Part shown: in pieces, positions 1-13,495 of the stretch | How the letters are laid out: each line of letters begins with the position of its first letter | Position numbering within the stretch: the stretch's first letter is position 1 | The notes under the pieces: generated by a model | What the model was told of the DNA's origin: nothing | Seen by the model: the letters and a program-made list of their open reading frames with translations, nothing else | Database searches by the model: none | DNA from: Agelaius tricolor | Lineage: Eukaryota > Chordata > Aves > Passeriformes > Icteridae | DNA: 64,000 nt | Assembly: GCA_023055355.1 (NCBI GenBank) | Contig: JALJCS010000001.1 | Coordinates: 73,139,381 to 73,203,380 of the forward strand | Reading direction: 5' to 3' | Translations under genes and position numbers: made by a program

Positions 1-2029
1 AGAAAGCAAAAAACAAAAATAATATACTTTTGGTCTCCTTTATATGTTTTCTATGTGGATACCTCTGAATTTTTTCTGCCTTACTTACATCCTCTTTCTT
101 TCTTCAAAGCCTTCTTAAAGTCCTTTCATGCTGTTTTAGCAACATAAACATGGGATTTTCTGTCTCTGCAGCTCTTGTCATTTAAAACATCCTTCCTTAT
201 ATCTCTTTGTCTTTTTGTTGCTTCACCTAATTGTAAAGATACATATTTTCTCCAAGCTCAGAAAAGCCCATTGTTCAGCCACCCAGGACAACTTAACAAC
301 CAGCCTGGACAAATGTAATTTAATTACTTCTTGCTCACTGGCTAAGGTGCTGAACTGCATTTAAAGATCTTGTGTGTTCTCCAACCTCATGCTGAAAAGA
401 AAACTAGCTTCCACCTCAGTTTCTTTAAAGTGTTGCCTAACAGCAGGAAAAGAAAGGATGGCTTTGTTCAACCAACCGTCTTCTCAGCTTCTACCTCTGC
501 CTTGTTCACCCAGTGTGTCTGCTTAGCAAAATAATGACAGTGCTGATATATGTCACAGAAGAACCAGGAAAGCACCAGTTCTTTGCTAGAAAGCAAATTT
601 ACAGATATTTTCTTTGGGAAAATCACCTGAAAAGAAGACACCTGGCTTTTAACTGTTCTTTCATTCTCTTTCAAAATGCAGATTACTTTCACAGTTTCAT
701 TTAACTCTACAACAGGTTTAAAATCTTCAGCTCCTTCTGGCCCTCTCTATCTCTTGTGATGGGTCAGGGACCTTGCCTAGGGTTTCAAGGTCTAGTGGGA
801 AGAAATTGGTGACCACATCTCCTTTCTCTGTCAAATCCACTAAGGACCCAAAGTTTTCTGCTTCCCGTTCCTGGTCTCTCTGAAATGAGGGCAGCAGTTC
901 CAGGGTACTTATTCCTAAAATTTGTACTCAAGGTTGTTTGACAATCAGTTTGACAGTCTCTTGAATAAAACATAGTCCTGAAATGAAACTTAATTGTGGT
1001 AAACACTTTATTTCCAGAAGCTGCAAGACAACTTCTTTGGTCAATTATCATCAAGATGGGAAAAGGGTATTTACAAAATTCTGATTCTCTGATTCTGCTA
1101 CCCAGGAGGGAAATTATGTCTAGAAGGAAAAAACAACTTAGAGGTTGCAGGGTCTGCCTTGGAGTTTCTGGAGGAAAAATGGCTTTCCCGGTCAGTAATG
1201 TCCTGTGTAGCCTTGGTCAGCCCCTTGGGCTTTGTCAATCCCAGAGCTCACACAGACAATTGCACTCAATCTGGCACAATTTGCAGCTACAGTGGGTAAG
1301 CTATCTCATGTTGTGATCAGATCCAGCTGTAATTTAAAAACACAGATCTGTCCCTCAGCCAGGGTTTGTAGGTGTGTTTAAAATCAGCCTTTCTGAAATC
1401 AGTGGCATTTAGTTTTCCCAATGACTTGGGCTTGCTGGCTAGCTCCAGGCAGATGGAGAAATGTGCTCTGCAGTGATCCTGGTCCCTCACCCCCCAGATC
1501 TGGGATCTGGATAGGAAATGCCATAGCCCCTTCCAGCCTGCAGGCTGGGATTTCCTTTGCAGTGAGGCTAGAGGGGGCAAGGGGCAATGGGACCATGCAG
1601 GGCTCTTCCCAAGCTGTCAGGCTCCCCTGCTCAGACACAGGTCTCAGTGACTGCTGTAAAAGGGTGATGCTAACACTGCCTTCTCAGCCTCACAGCTGGA
1701 TGGGGAGGAAAAATCCATTAACGTTTGTGATATACTGGCATACTATGGTTCTGGGAGACACAGAAGTACCTAAGATAGACAGTTAATTGTTACAATTTTG
1801 GCAGTACATCCCATGATGAGGCACACTGCGAGCTCTGCAAAACCTCTTTTTTTAACAGATTATTTACTAAAGCTATTCAAAATATACAACTTTATTGTTT
1901 GGTGCATTCCAGAAGCCTAGAGGCCCAAATTGAGAGCGAGAGCCCATTGAGCTTCATGCTGTCCAAAATGATATTAAGAGATGTTCACACACTGCCCTGA
2001 TGAGTGAGCATAATAGCTGAGAACTGAGG
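1..2029. other. Single-copy AT-rich DNA, no gene seen
   Basis: I see no recognisable repeat, exon or RNA gene here. Open frames on both strands reach about 120 codons (1421-1786, plus strand) but the translations have no recognisable domain and nothing flanking suggests splicing. The stretch around 1480-1630 is somewhat richer in G and C than its surroundings without being a CpG island. Confidence 0.6.
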
Positions 2030-2160
2030 GTGGTTTGTCATTGCAGTTTTATTGATGAGCTGAGATGCAGGAATATGAAGTTCAAGACCCAAGGTCACAG
2101 AGCAGGACTCAGCACAGGTAAGACCTGTATCCACTGCTGTGCCAGATCTGTGATCAGGCA
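2030..2160 (-). repeat. MIR-like ancient SINE fragment (weak)
   Basis: The phrase CCAAGGTCACAGAGCAGGA resembles the conserved MIR core as it reads in complement (accurate-ledger motif 'cccaaggtcacacagc'), and it is preceded by a degraded 'gatgagctgagatgcagg' that fits the MIR 'gatgaggaaactgaggca' stretch. Spacing between the two is about right. The copy is heavily diverged, so chance similarity is possible. Confidence 0.4.
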
Positions 2161-5100
2161 CAAGACTATCTTTCCAGTACTCTTTTATTGTTTGGTTGTT
2201 TTGGTTTTGCTTTTTTTTTTTTTAATGCAAATAAATAAGTTCTGAATTGCAGTGCTCCCAGCTGTTGCCAAAAGTATACATAATTAATCACTGTTTCTCA
2301 CTGCATTTTACTGATGCTTTTGCCTGGAGCATAGTGTATGATGTGTCAAAAAGCATTAGAGGGGCCTGTGGTCATGCCATGATGACTTCATGATGTGGTT
2401 CCATCTATTTGGCAGTGGATAGGACATGATAGTGCTGGTCCTTTAACACGGGGAGCTGCATCTGATGTGCCTGCTGGGAATGGGCCATAGCCAATGCTAA
2501 GTCCTAAACTATGTCTGCAAGTTTTTTTTTGTAAAAAGCATGCCATGTACTGTTCAAACCATTTAACAGGACAGCCAGTTGGGCTCCCTGGACTGTTTAA
2601 TTTAGAAGTACAGATGGAGGCAGTAGACCGAGTTTGGGTCTTGTTAATACAAATTCTTTTTGTCCTACGCATATGCCATCCTCAGACAGCTCCTGTTGTG
2701 TTTGTGTACTTTACATCAAGATAATGGCTGATGGGGTGAATACTGAGATTCATCCATATTCTCCAGGTAGCTTTGAAAATCCAACCCCATTCTTGGGACA
2801 GAAAAAACAATCTAAAGAGAAAGAATATGAGATAATTTTAGACCTTCAGCACTGTGATTGCTTCAAGCAGTGCAAAGCTGTAATGAAAACCTACATTTTC
2901 TTGTGCTCACACACAGGCATAGGAACACGCAGAGAAAGTATGTAACAGATATATCAAGAAGCCTAGTGCTAGTTGGTAAAAAATGTCACATTTCATAGCT
3001 TTCACATAATAGCCATCTTTTTTGAAACTGAAATACAACATCTGAATGTCAGCCTATTCTGAGTGTCTTCGAATCCCCTTCTGATATTTTTTATGTGCTA
3101 TTGTTCACTATATTGCATTTTTTAGTTTCCACTTGCTGTGATACCATGGCATTTGATTTTGTTCTGGTCAAGAGGCCAAAAACTCAATTCAGTGTCAGAT
3201 GTCTCATTGGTTCATGGATTTGCCACTGAGACACCATGGATGATTGATACAGCCACTGTCCCACCTTGAATGCAACAGGAACCTGTAACCCCCACTAGGA
3301 ACTCATTCTCCACCTGGTTTGGGGCCAGAAGTACAAATCTGTTGTCATGATCATGTCTTCTGACTCTTTGACCGAATGTCAAAGTAAATCTTTGTATATC
3401 TTTCTTTGGCTTTTTGGAGGGTTAGTTTGAGGGGGTTTTCCCCCTTAAAATTTTAAAGAATGGGGCCTTCTTTAGTATATTTCTTTTATAGGTGAAAGAC
3501 ATTAGGTTCTTATTTATTTTTATGAGGTTTTTTAATTTTCAGTTTTTAAGCACTGTCTAGTACCTTTATATAGAAAGCAGTATATCACTCCCCTTCTTCT
3601 ACCCTTCTTAATGGAAAAGTAAATGGTTATTCTTTCCTTCTAGCTGATGTATGCCTTCAAAATACTATAAAGATATGAAACTGATGGAGTTTCTAAATTA
3701 TAAAGCAGGAGTTCTTTTATATTACTGTGAATAACAACTGGAAATCCAGTTCTTTATAATAAGTTATTTATTCTCCATTTTGAGGTTTTATCCACACCCC
3801 AGGAGGTGGCCATGTATTTTTCAACAGGTGCTGCATGAAGATTGCTATGATACTCTCAAACCATATTAGATTGTATCCAGTGGAAAGAAATGAATTTGAA
3901 AGCAAGACTTACAGGATGATGAAAACCGAAAATCTTTTCTCTTGTTGAATGCAAAATCTTCTATTAGGTTCATAGCTGTTATCAGCATCACCCTCATGTA
4001 AATACATATTTATGATCTAATACAGAGCACTGACAGTGTGTCTGGGAGAACAAGAATCTATGTAGTGTACTCTGGCCAGAAAACTTACAGAAGCTTCCCA
4101 AATCTTCTGAAAACTGTAACAATGGAATTCTAAAGGGACAAAGGTGGTGGGCAGGAGGAGACATTGCAATAGGATCACAACATGCCATGGTTATTTACTT
4201 GCTTTTAAGGAAAAGTGAGCACATCTGTTTCTGATTCCTGACAAGAAGTCAGGTAGGAAAAAAGCATAAAAAGAAATGATGATTCTTAGAGGAAAGATGG
4301 GATGTCACACCAGATGAAACTTTTTTCTAGACTGACTGGTTTCCAATTTCCTGCAAATGCAATGCCCTGAAACCATGACATTGTAAAAAGAAAGAGGATG
4401 TATGTGATTTTCAAACAGTTTCTAATGAGATGTGTGTTAAAGTTTCTGTCTTTGGCTCATGCAACCCAACTTACCAAAGTACAGAAACACTTCATAATCT
4501 TCAATGCTCTTTCCCTTTCAAACCTAGGAAAAGCTTTTATCCTCATCCCTGCAGATGAAGCACACAGACAGAAGGGGCTATTTCCATGCAGTGACTTCAG
4601 GTGGGGTATTTGATGCCTCTCACCCTGTCTCCGTCATCCATGAGCTCCCTTGGGGTCCCAGACATCTTCTTGTGAAGTATCTCTTTCTCATGTAGTCAGA
4701 ACATGATCTGCAGAAGACAATAACTTTTATATTATTTTTATATATTATTTATTATAATAATGTCTTTTAAAAGATCTTTTTTTTTTCATATAAATTTTTA
4801 GCCCATAACATTTATATTTCTATCCAGAAAAGACAAAGCAATGTCTGCTTCTGATCCTGCTAGGGCAGAACATATCCACAAAGAAATTTGTTGCAGCAGA
4901 CATATGGAAAAGAATCTTGCAAAATGAAATACCTGGGACATTTAAGTCCTTCACCCAATACAGTAAGAGTTCCTTCTCTTTGTCCTTTTATAATTCACTA
5001 TATTTTTATATAAACATATATCCATGCATATATAAAATATTAAATATATCGTCTAGTTTTGATTTTATTTTTGTAAGTACAGATGGCTTTGTTTCACAAC

Positions 5101-5752
5101 AGCTAGGATCACAAGAATGGTAATAGTAAAAGCCTTATGTCTCTCTCTGTTTGACAGTGAACAGGAACCAGTGTTCCTATGGACCATTTTTTCCAACTCA
5201 TTCCCAACAAACTGTATTAAACAGCTGGGGCAGATTTGGAGATTAGAAATCTGAATTTATTCACCTGTGGGCAGATCCCTATAGCTACTAGGCCACCTAT
5301 AGATACTTGCTACCTATAGATACAGACTTGATATTCAGAAAACAAGTTACAATGGGGTCAGTGCAGCCCACAGAGACATTGAGATGGCCACTGGAAGTGC
5401 GACACTGTTGTCTGTGGAGTCACCCAGTGACATCTGAAATGCCTGCAGTATTCTATCTGCATGGGAAGGCTGTGAGACTGCTTTGGGTCTTGTGCCACCC
5501 AGTGAGGCTCTCTTACATGGCTTTAGATGCCCCTATGTGCCTGTTCAGCTACCTAGGTGTCAGTGTCTGGCGTCATGGGCTACCCTAAACTCCTCTTCCT
5601 GTCATCCATCTTATGATGTGAGGGTCCTGACCAGCTTAGATGGTTGCAAGGAATTGTCTGAGAAATAGGGAACGCAGCAGCTCCCACCCTTCTCCTAGGA
5701 GCTGCGTTCTAGTAGACTCCTCTTGACCTTTGCTGACTTGTGTGATGGTGAG
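2161..5752. other. Single-copy AT-rich DNA, no gene seen
   Basis: No element is recognised. It contains a T-run at 2210-2223 and a very AT-rich patch around 4725-4800 (TATTATTTTTATATATTATT). Around 5240-5300 there is faint similarity to the tail of old amniote SINEs ('ctactaggccacc'), not strong enough to call. The open frame at 5307-5588 has no recognisable product. Confidence 0.55.
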
Positions 5753-5782
5753 CAGCCATGCCTGTGACAGCCATGCCTGTGA
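5753..5782. repeat. Perfect 15-bp tandem duplication
   Basis: CAGCCATGCCTGTGA occurs twice back to back with no mismatch (5753-5767 and 5768-5782). This is most simply a replication-slippage duplication and must be fairly recent as the copies are identical. Confidence 0.95.
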
Positions 5783-5898
5783 CTGGCAAGTTGCCCTTCT
5801 TGCCCTGCTGTCATCCCTGCTCCCAGCTCCCCTTTCCTTGCAGGAACAGCCTCAGCCCTTGCTGTTCTCAGGTGCTTGTGCTATACTGAGTCCCTGTA

Positions 5899-5922
5899 TG
5901 TTTTAGTTGATGTTTTAGTTGA
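5899..5922. repeat. Perfect 12-bp tandem duplication
   Basis: TGTTTTAGTTGA is present twice in tandem (5899-5910, 5911-5922), about 120 bp from another short tandem duplication. No function is implied. Confidence 0.95.
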
Positions 5923-8010
5923 CACCTTGTTTAGTCAACTGTGTTGAACCCCTCTGCATGCTTTGGGGTCTGCTAAAGCAGTCTCTAGGTGCCATTGTCT
6001 GTACTAGCTAAGGGAAATTTCTGGGCCCTTCTGAAGCTGCAACTGGAGATTTAAGTCTTCAGGCATTTTAAATGAGAGGGGAGATTTGTCATGGGCTACT
6101 GAAAAAGCCTACAGTGCTGGCTCATCAGGAAGTTATTCCAGCTTGTCCATAAAAGTGGGCAGGCAAGATCAAATGTAGGAAATGACTGAAAGGTGAGGAA
6201 CAGCAGAAGCTTAGAAGTGACTCCCTTAGAGTAAACTGGACATTTTTGAGATGCCTTTAAAATTAATTGCAATCTTTTGTTCTCTTGCAACACACCTAGA
6301 AGATATGATGAAACTTTACATAAATGGTATGCAGAATCAACTTTTTCTTGGGTCAAGGAATCTTTTTCCCTCCTTATCTGAAATGTGCACAGTAATAAAA
6401 TGTGGGATTAATGTGTGTTAATGAAACTTCAGGCATACATATTTATGCATAGATTTTAGCATAATGATATACAAAAGAAAATTTTCAGTGAAATGATAAT
6501 AATAATTAAAAGATCAGCTAATCTTTGCATTGTTTTTCTTTCCTTTTTGCTTCTCTTTTTTCTTACTTTATTTTCTGTAACTTGGGGCACTTATCCAGCT
6601 ATTATTTAAGCCCCATGCCTATTAATGTCATTGAGGCTACTCATAGGAATAAAATGAAGTGAATACCTAAGTGCTTTTCAAGACTGAGTTTTCAGTAGTC
6701 AGAGCCCAAGATACATGCATATTTTTCTGATTATGAGCATCTACTCTGCTTGGCCACCCAAAACATTTATAGGAAAGGTTTTTCCTTTGACAGCTGAACA
6801 GGTATCCAAATATCTCTTGAATGGCCATACATGTGGAGCTGGTCTGGTTAGGAGCAGTGGGCTTAGTTAAGCTCAAAACATGGGGCAGGCATGATTGAGG
6901 CACTAAAGCCTCTCCAAGCATCCAAGAGATTGAAATTATGGGACAAAAATACCTGGGGCTTCCTGAATACTAACCTTATAGGAAAGTGGCAGGATGATAA
7001 TGTCCCACCATCCTGTTTATGGTCTGAAACCAAACACTACCTTCTTCTCTTTCCATACTGGAAATTGTGGATACTTCCAAAATACTTTTCTGTCACAGGT
7101 CCTAAAGATTCTGTTCTGCTTTGTACTTCTTTACATACCCCATGTCCTGTGGGTCATATTTTGAATGCTCTTGTGCCTTTTTGGATACTAGAAAGGTGTG
7201 AAAAAGAAGCCTAGAAGGAATGTGCAATGTTGAAAAAACCCAATAAAATCAAATAGAACCACCAAATAGCAGATTTCTAGATAGGTCTGCCCTGTAAAGC
7301 AGAAAAGGGAGGTGGAAGAAAGCTGAGGATGTGAACTGGAGATGGGCACTTGTGAATGGGGCAATGGTCAGGTCAAAATCAAAGTAAAATTTGGTTAGGG
7401 CCTGGCAATTCCTTTTTTATGTAAATACCCAGATCTACAAGCAAAGAAGTATAAAGACAGCTGTTTTTCACCAGTGAATATTTTTTTGGCCTAATTAAAT
7501 TTTTTTTAAAGTTAAAGCCATCCACTCATGAAACAGTGTTAAGTGATGTAAGTGTTCTTCAAATTCTGTGAGGAAAGAGATGCAAATAATGAAGAAGCTA
7601 CATCATCTTTCTTAATATTGGGCATCTTTTTTCATATTTTTTCAAATATTAGAGAATATTTGCCAATAATGGATATGTATGCAAGAATCAGGAGTCCTTT
7701 GCCTGCTGTTAGGAATGATGCTCACAAGGGTGACTGAATCACAAGGATCCTGTTTTCAGTTTGTGGTTTGTCTCCCATGAGCTCTGCAAGTGAAGATGAT
7801 TTTCCAAATGAGTCCAAAAAATAATTCTGAAAACCACTGGAAGGTTTTTTAAGAGTGTTACTTTGCATTTTATCCAAAGCTCTTTTCAGAAGGCAGGAAA
7901 GAACTGTGATAGACTTAGCTGTGCTGTTACACTGGGGCTGTCAGGGTTTAAGCATTGCTGTAATGTATCATGAGGAACACTGTACCACTTGCATTGGATA
8001 TGTGTCAAAG
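5923..8010. other. Single-copy AT-rich DNA, no gene seen
   Basis: Nothing recognised on either strand. The short open frames (for example 6891-7214 plus and 6667-6921 minus) give proteins without known motifs and overlap one another on opposite strands, as expected by chance. Confidence 0.55.
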
Positions 8011-8049
8011 CTCTTTCTTTCTCTCTCTCTCTCCTTTTTTTTTCCTTCA
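8011..8049 (+). repeat. Polypyrimidine (CT)n/T-rich tract
   Basis: An almost pure pyrimidine run, including CTCTCTCTCTCTCC followed by a run of ten T, ends in TTCCTTCAG. It is a simple-sequence repeat, but because it ends in CAG it also has the shape of a strong splice acceptor (see findings). No supporting exon homology is visible. Confidence 0.85.
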
Positions 8050-8071
8050 GCTGCAGAAGACAGGAGCATTT

Positions 8072-10689
8072 GTAAGCCATGAAGCACAAAAGACAAAACA
8101 AAAGCATTTTTATTACTATAATTGAGAATTTGGAAGAGGGGAGTTAAGTGCTTGTACCTAATTGTACTGCAATTACCCTGTTTAATCCAGCAACAGGCTT
8201 CTTTCAAGCCTCATCACTATACCTGTGTAGAAGAATCTCATTTCACCACTTACAAAGGCTTGTCACTTTGGATATTAAGCACAATGAAGCTTCTCATTTT
8301 CTCTGCCTCAATTTTCCATAGGGATCATTAGAAAGATAAAGACAGACAATGCAGAATGTGACCTCATTAATGACATTGTACCAGGAATGAATGGGATTCA
8401 ATGTCTGTAATATTTACAAACTAGTTAAGACACAAGTTATTAGTGTCTGATTGTTTACCTCACCTTCATTGCTCATATGTTCATTGCTCCCGGTGTAAGC
8501 AAACACTTCATGGGTTTCTCTACTTAAAATCCCAGCAGAGTGCTGCTATCCCTGATTTTTAGATGGAGACATGACATTGAGAAAGGTTATTTATGTCTGG
8601 TCTTTTGAAGATATTGCCTTCTCTTTAAGTCAACAGAAACAAGGTGCCCATGTTGTCCTGTGGGTCTGAGCCCAAAGTCGTGTACAAACTGAGTTCCAAG
8701 GAAGTCCTTTAATGATGTGTTTGACTCTCCTAGGTATTATTATTTATACAAGATCTTGTTTTGTTTTCACTCTCTGCCTGAACAACACAGTCCTCCTACT
8801 CTCCCTTGTCTTACATCTGTTTAGGAGTACCTGATATGATCTGTGCTTTTATCCCTCCCTTCTACATGTGAAGAATCTAACCATTCATGGTTCCATTGAC
8901 GTTGTGTGCTATCGCCCTCCTCCCCTGGGCTGTGCAATGTCCTCACTCACTCTCCAGAGGATGCTCCAAGGGACTCTGAAATACTCTGCTCTCTATATCA
9001 CAACAAAGGCCGCTGTCTGTTTCCTCTTTCTAACAGTTCAAATTATTGTGGCCTCTCAAGATCACAGTGAAACTTGAGGTAAAAACAGGGTTTTCTGCTA
9101 CTCAAGTTGAATGCTTTAAACCCTTTCTCTTTGTGCTTGGTCTTGTTAGATGGTGCTCTGTTACAGCCTGATGGGATAAACTGTGATGTTCCTCAGCACT
9201 CTACTCTGGCTCCTCAGCTATTTAGCATTCATGTACTGGGATCCTGCTTCCCTGTCTTATAAAAGTTTGATATCACCTAAGTGCTGCTCCCAGCTCAGAA
9301 GGCAGTTGGTCCTTTGTGGTTTTGCTGTGCTGGTATAGTCAGGCAGTGTCATCTTTAGAGCTCATTGATGAATTCTGTACATTTGAGGCTGCACATTTGA
9401 AAACTGGCTCAAGATCAACTTCCATAAAATGTGGATTTTGCTAATAGAAAAAAACTCTGGTTGTCCATTCGCAATTTCTACATTTTAATGATAATTTGGT
9501 TCATCACTTTAATGATAATACAAACCCCTGCCTTTTTATAATGTCTTGTTTCCCAAAGGATAAAAAAGCAGTTAATAAACCCAGTCTAATCTAATCCATC
9601 TCTTCCTGCAAGAATGGAGTGCAGACTCCTTTGTAGTGGAAAGAAGTGAATATATAAGAATGTGGAACAGTGCTACTGAGGAATTTGAGATGGGAAGTCT
9701 TTCTAGGCATATCAAGAATTACCCTATGCTCAGTGCTGTCTTTTGATGGGAAGTGGGAGACAAATCACTTGGAGAAGCAGCTGAGGTTTGGTCGCTGTTG
9801 GTGATGGCAACATAGGTACTGCAGGAGCAGGGAGAGGACAGTGTAATCTGAGAGGAGGAGAGGGGACTGGGGGTGAAGCTGATTCCTGAAGCAGGGGCTA
9901 ATCATGTGAAATGCCAAATATTGCCAGTTTCTGAAGTGAATCTTGGATATGGCAAAATATGCTGGACTAGAGTAATTTGGAATAATTAACTGGAACATCC
10001 ATTCTCTGTTTTGAAAATAAAGTCCCTTTTTGTTCAATTTAACTCCAATCCAGTAATTTTCCTCTTACTTCTTTCCTAGGGGAAAGGTAAACTTCTGTCA
10101 TTTTATTTTATTTTCTCTGATCCTTTGCACTGCCAGATACTAACCATACTCAGCCTGTGTCTAACTCACTTCTATCAATATGCTGTATTTTACAAAGAAG
10201 ACCCATAGTTCAGAATTTGGGTAAACAACGATCTTACACTTTATCAGAGTGATAAAGAACATGATTGGACTGATTTTCACTCTGTAGTTTGCAGACAGTT
10301 TACTTCCCATCACTGTTCCTTGAAGCTCAAATTTAATATTGCACATTAGAACTTAATATGTGTGGCTTTTTCTTGCCATATAAAAGAGGTTAATGTATCA
10401 GTGAATGATGCTCCAAACATATGTTTAGAATGTCATTTAGTGTAGCTATAGTTATCTGCCCAAGAAAATATCAACAAGCAAGACAGGTAATCACTATTCA
10501 CCTTAATTACTGTAATAACACATCCAATATTCAGGAAGAGTCAGGCTGTACTGTCCATATTTATTTTATTACTGACACAGATTTTGAAGTTGTGTGATTA
10601 ATTAATGCTTTTAACAATAACTTCAATATGTCTATTGGTGGAAGGGAAGTTATGACACTGAGTTTTTGATCACTTTTAGCTTCTGTGAT
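8072..10689. other. Single-copy DNA, no gene seen
   Basis: No repeat family or exon is recognised. A 13-bp motif TTTTAATGATAAT recurs near 9483 and in closely similar form near 9509, a small local duplication. Around 9120-9420 the sequence looks less AT-rich and repeat-free, but gives no recognisable product. Confidence 0.5.
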
Positions 10690-10731
10690 ATTTTTCTTTT
10701 CTTTTTTTTCCTCTTTTTTCCTTTCCTTTTT
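10690..10731 (+). repeat. Polypyrimidine tract
   Basis: A run of T with scattered C (TTTTTCTTTTCTTTTTTTTC and onward) ends in TTTTTAG. This is low-complexity sequence. It could act as a splice acceptor tract, but no open exon with a donor follows convincingly. Confidence 0.8.
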
Positions 10732-12239
10732 AGCCACAGAAAAGCTTTCTAACTTTTCTAAAAATTTACTTCTCCATTTTGGCATTAGGGAAAAGTCCGT
10801 GGTCTGAGCCCCAGAAAGCACTTGGCATCTTTTACACAAAATGGGCAATGAGGAATTCTGGTGTAGAACAGGAGGTGCTGATGCTTCTGTCTGTCCAAAG
10901 GTTGGCTCTCAGGGACAGAGTCCATGAAGGTATGGGGCTTCTGACCAGCTTACAAGGAGCCCTGGCTAGTCCAGGCAGTCCTAAGTCTATTTTAGATTGC
11001 ACTTGAGATCATATCCCCAGCTCATATCCCCATCCATCTCCCAGGTGATATAAAATCATTTTTACTCTATCACCAGCTAACAGAGCATATAGTCTGCAGG
11101 TCTGTAGCCCATCCACAGTGTGTTTTAGAGACAATTAGATAATTTTGCCTTTTCAGACACACTCTCAGCTCCTCCCTTGATGCTTTCAGGTGGTTATGTA
11201 TGCTGCTAAATGCACCCAGCACTGTTCTGTGACTTGGCAGTCAAGCGGAAGAGAACAGACCATGGTTGCACTATCAGACTTGTAACCACCCAAAATAAGA
11301 TCACCCTGTCTGAACAGCTTTCCAGGAGTGGCTCCTGATTACTGGTAATGCCTTCACTATGCTCATGAGTTAATGAGTTGTGAGTTCAAGTCAAAACCAT
11401 GCAAGCAACTAGTGTAACAATTTAAAAGTATAGATTTAATATCACAGGTAATTATTGTAGACAGTCATTAAGTGCATAGAGATAATGGTCAAGATTTATT
11501 GATATAAATCACTCCATTGCCTCAAACATAATTTATAACAAAGAACTTGGAGCAAAATAATCTTCTCTGTATGACCAAGGAGACAAAATATGCTGGAAAC
11601 TAGACTTACTTAAGGATAGTTTGGGTGAAAAGATGATATTAGCACGTCAGGAAAATGTACAGGGGGCTGTGATAAATGTCACAGGGCATGTGGTCATCCT
11701 TATCACCATCTAAGTAAGAGTATGGGTAAAATTAATTTCTAGTACAGACTGCACCTAACTGAAGGGATTATCAGTGAAATTGGTTTTTGGAAAGAGGGGT
11801 TATTTTGTAATAAAGTCTTGTTTTATCTGAAAAGCTGAGCTTTGTGAGATGGCATAGATAAATGCTGTCAGTCTGCACACGTCCTTCAGTGCTAGTTGAT
11901 GGCCCCACAGGAGGAGAAAGTAAAGTGTCAATGCCGAACAGAAAATGGCATTCATTAGTTTGTAATTAATGACAAGTGGGATAGGATAGCAAATGGAAGT
12001 GTGGGAGTGCTCAAGGGAATTCTTCTACAGCTCTTCCAAAAATATCATTTAGGTATTTATGTTTCTGTATTATAGTGGAGCTATTGCATTGGTTAAATCA
12101 CCAAATTTACCACAGTGTTGATAATTCATGATAGGCTGTATTGAAAGAATGATTAGGAGCCTTGACTAAAATTTGTTCCCATTGTGGTTGGTCTTTTATG
12201 TAGGAAAAGGCAAGGTCAGCAGAAGGGGAAGAAAAATCA
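10732..12239. other. Single-copy DNA, no gene seen
   Basis: Nothing recognised. The interval is AT-rich with no long open frame and no transposable-element tail. Confidence 0.5.
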
Positions 12240-12300
12240 TTTATTTCCTTATTTTATAGATCCATGAGGAGAGTAATGTAGTTTTCCCAAGGTCAGACTG
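12240..12300 (-). repeat. MIR-like ancient SINE fragment (weak)
   Basis: The order 'cttattttatagat..gagg' then TTTTCCCAAGGTCAGACTGG is that of the complement of the MIR core (attttacagatgagg, then cccaaggtcacac). Divergence is high and the copy is short, so the assignment is tentative. Confidence 0.35.
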
Positions 12301-13369
12301 GAAGTCTATGGAAGTGTTTGAGAGAGTTTTTCTCTTTGGGGACTCATTCAGTCCCTTTCCTGTAAGAACATTCTTCTCTCCTACACTAAGGGTTGAACAC
12401 CACAGCCTGTATTTTCAGTGTCACACCAAGAAACACTGACCCAGAAAAGTGAAAAAAACCCAGAAAGGTGCCTTAGAATGATTGAAGCTGAACATTATCT
12501 TTGTCTTGATCAAGGACGAAATGTAAATCTTCAGTGAAGGTGTGAATTCTTAGCAACAAACACAGTGAGAAAAGCATTCAGGAGATAAATGGAATTTATC
12601 TGACAGTGTAAGTTCAAACTAAAATCTAAAGTGATGCAGTGAACAATGTTTAACAAGATTTCAGTGACTCCTGGTGCCTTTATAATCTGCCTAGCCTTTT
12701 GAAAATGTTTCCTTTATAAATGTTTATCCCAGCTGTCTAGTGAGATTAAGAGCTTTTCTCCTTGAGTTCCATGTTCGCCAACAATTCAGGATTTATTTGC
12801 ATTGGCAGTTCCTCTGGCATCAAAGGTGTGGTCACTGCCCCAGGCTGTCATCTTCAGGGGTCATACAGTTAATTCCCACCGGATCTGCTGAGCCTTATCT
12901 CTTCATTTTGGGAGAGCTAGATCTCAGTGCTGAAGAAAGCGCATTTGGTCAGTGGTGGGTCAGGTCTGCTGCCCTTTACGGTTTGTTCACACATTGTGTT
13001 TGAATCCTGACCTACAGAGCTGGTGGCCTTGCATGAGGTGCTTTCTGAGACCTCTCACAGCATCCACAGCTCCTGCACAGGCTGGCAGATGTGCTGTAAT
13101 CCACAGGGAGCCAGTGTCTTCTGGGCTGGCAGAAACGCCTGTAGTAGCACAAGATGTTTAAATATGTGTGTCCCAGGGGCTGGGCATTCCAAGGTCTGCT
13201 TGGACTTCCCTGATTGTAGTAAATAGCATCATGATTCAGTTATGTAACCAGGACACATAGTGACATACTGAGAGACCATAGTATGTCCTGACTGTTTTCC
13301 AGCTGCTTCTCCTGACAAAGGGGACTCTTGTAGATCATGTGCAGAAAAAAAAATCACGATTTTATCCCA
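12301..13369. other. Single-copy DNA, no gene seen
   Basis: No repeat or exon recognised. Overlapping short open frames at 12740-13226 lie in three frames at once and give no recognisable protein. Confidence 0.5.
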
Positions 13370-13495
13370 ACACTGGATACTTTCAGGATTTGGTTGGTAT
13401 GGTGCTGGGCCATCTTGTCTGGACCATGATTTTCCCAAGAAATGTTGAATCAGATGTTTGTTGAGGTGCCTTTCAATCTGACATTCTGTGATTCA
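13370..13495 (+). mobile_element. CR1 LINE, 3' end fragment
   Basis: CR1 is a non-LTR retrotransposon that is usually 5'-truncated on insertion. Here only the end of the 3' region remains. Diagnostic stretches are CACTGGATACTTTCAGGA, GTGCTGGGCCATCTTGTCT and a 3' end close to 'cctttcaatctgacattctgtgattca', which is the degenerate CR1 terminal repeat. Moderate divergence suggests an old copy. No coding capacity remains. Confidence 0.85.

Noticed and set aside
1421..1786. 121-codon plus-strand frame
   Set aside because: Overlaps two minus-strand frames of similar length, has no domain, and no splice context is visible.
5307..5668. GC-richer patch with overlapping frames
   Set aside because: No consistent splice signals or domain; possibly a decayed old repeat, but I cannot match it to a family.
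11340..11400. Possible tRNA-like B box around 'gagttcaagtc'
   Set aside because: No matching A box or cloverleaf-compatible arms could be found around it.
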